Shown here piece by piece: positions 63,420 to 64,000 of a stretch of 64,000 nt of DNA (its first letter is position 1; each line of letters begins with the position of its first letter). The notes under the pieces were generated by a model, which saw only the letters and a list, made by a program, of their open reading frames with translations, had not been told where the DNA came from and searched no databases. The stretch is from Reticulitermes speratus. Its lineage: Eukaryota; Arthropoda; Insecta; Blattodea; Rhinotermitidae. The stretch spans positions 38,670,698 through 38,734,697 of the forward strand of contig JAJKFL010000014.1 in assembly GCA_021186555.1 (NCBI GenBank), read 5' to 3'. A program made the position numbers and the translations under genes.

Positions 63420-64000
63420 ATTCCAGGTCATCAATGAAACTAACTCCAGGGCCAGAGTCCTTCCTGAGAAGCAAATAGTTCTTCAGCTTCTCAAGAAATT
63501 CCCGGAATTTTGTGGAACACGATGGTTCATTACCGCTTTCACAAGAGCCTGCCACCTGTCCCTATCTCGAGCCAGAGCAATCCAGTCCAGGCCCCATCCT
63601 ACTTCTTGAAGATCCATTTTTAATATTATCCTCCCATCTACACCTAGGTCTTCCAAGTGGTCTCTTCCCCTCAGGACTTTCCACTAAAACCCTATGTGCA
63701 CCTCTCCCCTCCCCCATACGTGCTACATGTCCTGCGCATATCATTATATTTTATTTGATCTCCCGAATAGTATTTGGTGAGGAGTACAGATCGTAAAGCT
63801 CCTCGTTATGTAGTCTTCTCCACTCTCCTGTTACCTCGTCCCTCTTAGGCCCAAATATCCCCCTCAGCACCCTATTCTCGAACACCCTCAGCCTATGTTC
63901 CTCCCTAAGTGTGAGAGACCAAGTCTCACACCCATACAAAACAACAAACAAAATTATAGTTCTATGTATTTTAATCTTTGTATTTTTGGATAGCAAACTG
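63420..64000 (-). pseudogene. LINE C-terminal region, running off the window edge
   Basis: From 63996 the minus strand reads IHRTIILFVVLYGCETWSL, REEHRLRVFENRVLRGIFG, EWRRLHNEELYDLYSSPN and TIREIK, then after a frameshift [37 protein letters not shown] and the terminal [17 protein letters not shown] region. This is the best preserved of the four copies of this family. The RT domain would lie beyond 64000. Confidence 0.85.

Overview
This window looks like repeat-rich nuclear DNA from an animal, most likely an insect with a large genome. The evidence is non-LTR retrotransposons of the RTE/craniofacial-development-protein-2-like type, tRNA-derived SINEs with Pol III A and B boxes, Tc1/mariner-like and pogo/Tigger-like remnants, Penelope-type hammerhead-like motifs, and long minisatellite arrays. 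There is no operon structure, rRNA gene or convincing host exon. Hemimetabolous insect (cockroach or termite type) is my guess from the general look of the repeats; the sequence does not prove it.

Layout. 0-10 kb: a dispersed repeat, a dead LINE, a 3.5-kb array of 55-bp units, then a nearly full-length RTE retrotransposon on the minus strand with one uninterrupted 1004-aa endonuclease/reverse-transcriptase ORF (6527-9541). 10-17 kb: a palindromic MITE, nested SINEs, a Tigger-like MITE, a 114-bp array and SINEs. 17-31 kb: hammerhead-like motifs, a 28-bp array, three internally deleted Tc1/mariner-like elements (22.2, 24.1 and 25.6 kb), and a 35-bp array beside a hammerhead-like motif. 31-48 kb: RTE and LINE fragments, SINEs, a foldback hammerhead element (36.6-37.1 kb), 19-bp and tetranucleotide arrays, and a second 114-bp array (41.7-43.4 kb). 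48-64 kb: one element carrying three different minisatellites in series (49-bp, 19-bp, 26-bp), another foldback hammerhead element, many SINEs and a terminal LINE fragment.

The parts are parasites acting on one another. SINEs (my labels A to F) carry their own Pol III promoters and depend on LINE reverse transcriptases. The most striking pattern is SINE-C: all five copies have their A-tail joined directly to the second half of the tRNA-like B box/T-loop of another SINE, as if a tRNA-targeting LINE had placed them. The second is a set of nine hammerhead-like motifs with the full CUGANGA/GAAA core, paired helices and a tiny helix III, as in Penelope-like elements. Several sit in inverted pairs, and segments next to such motifs have expanded into tandem arrays.

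Limits: family names rest on motif recognition by eye without database search. Repeat boundaries are good to about 5-20 bp except where target-site duplications are given. Stretches described as empty are those where I recognise nothing.
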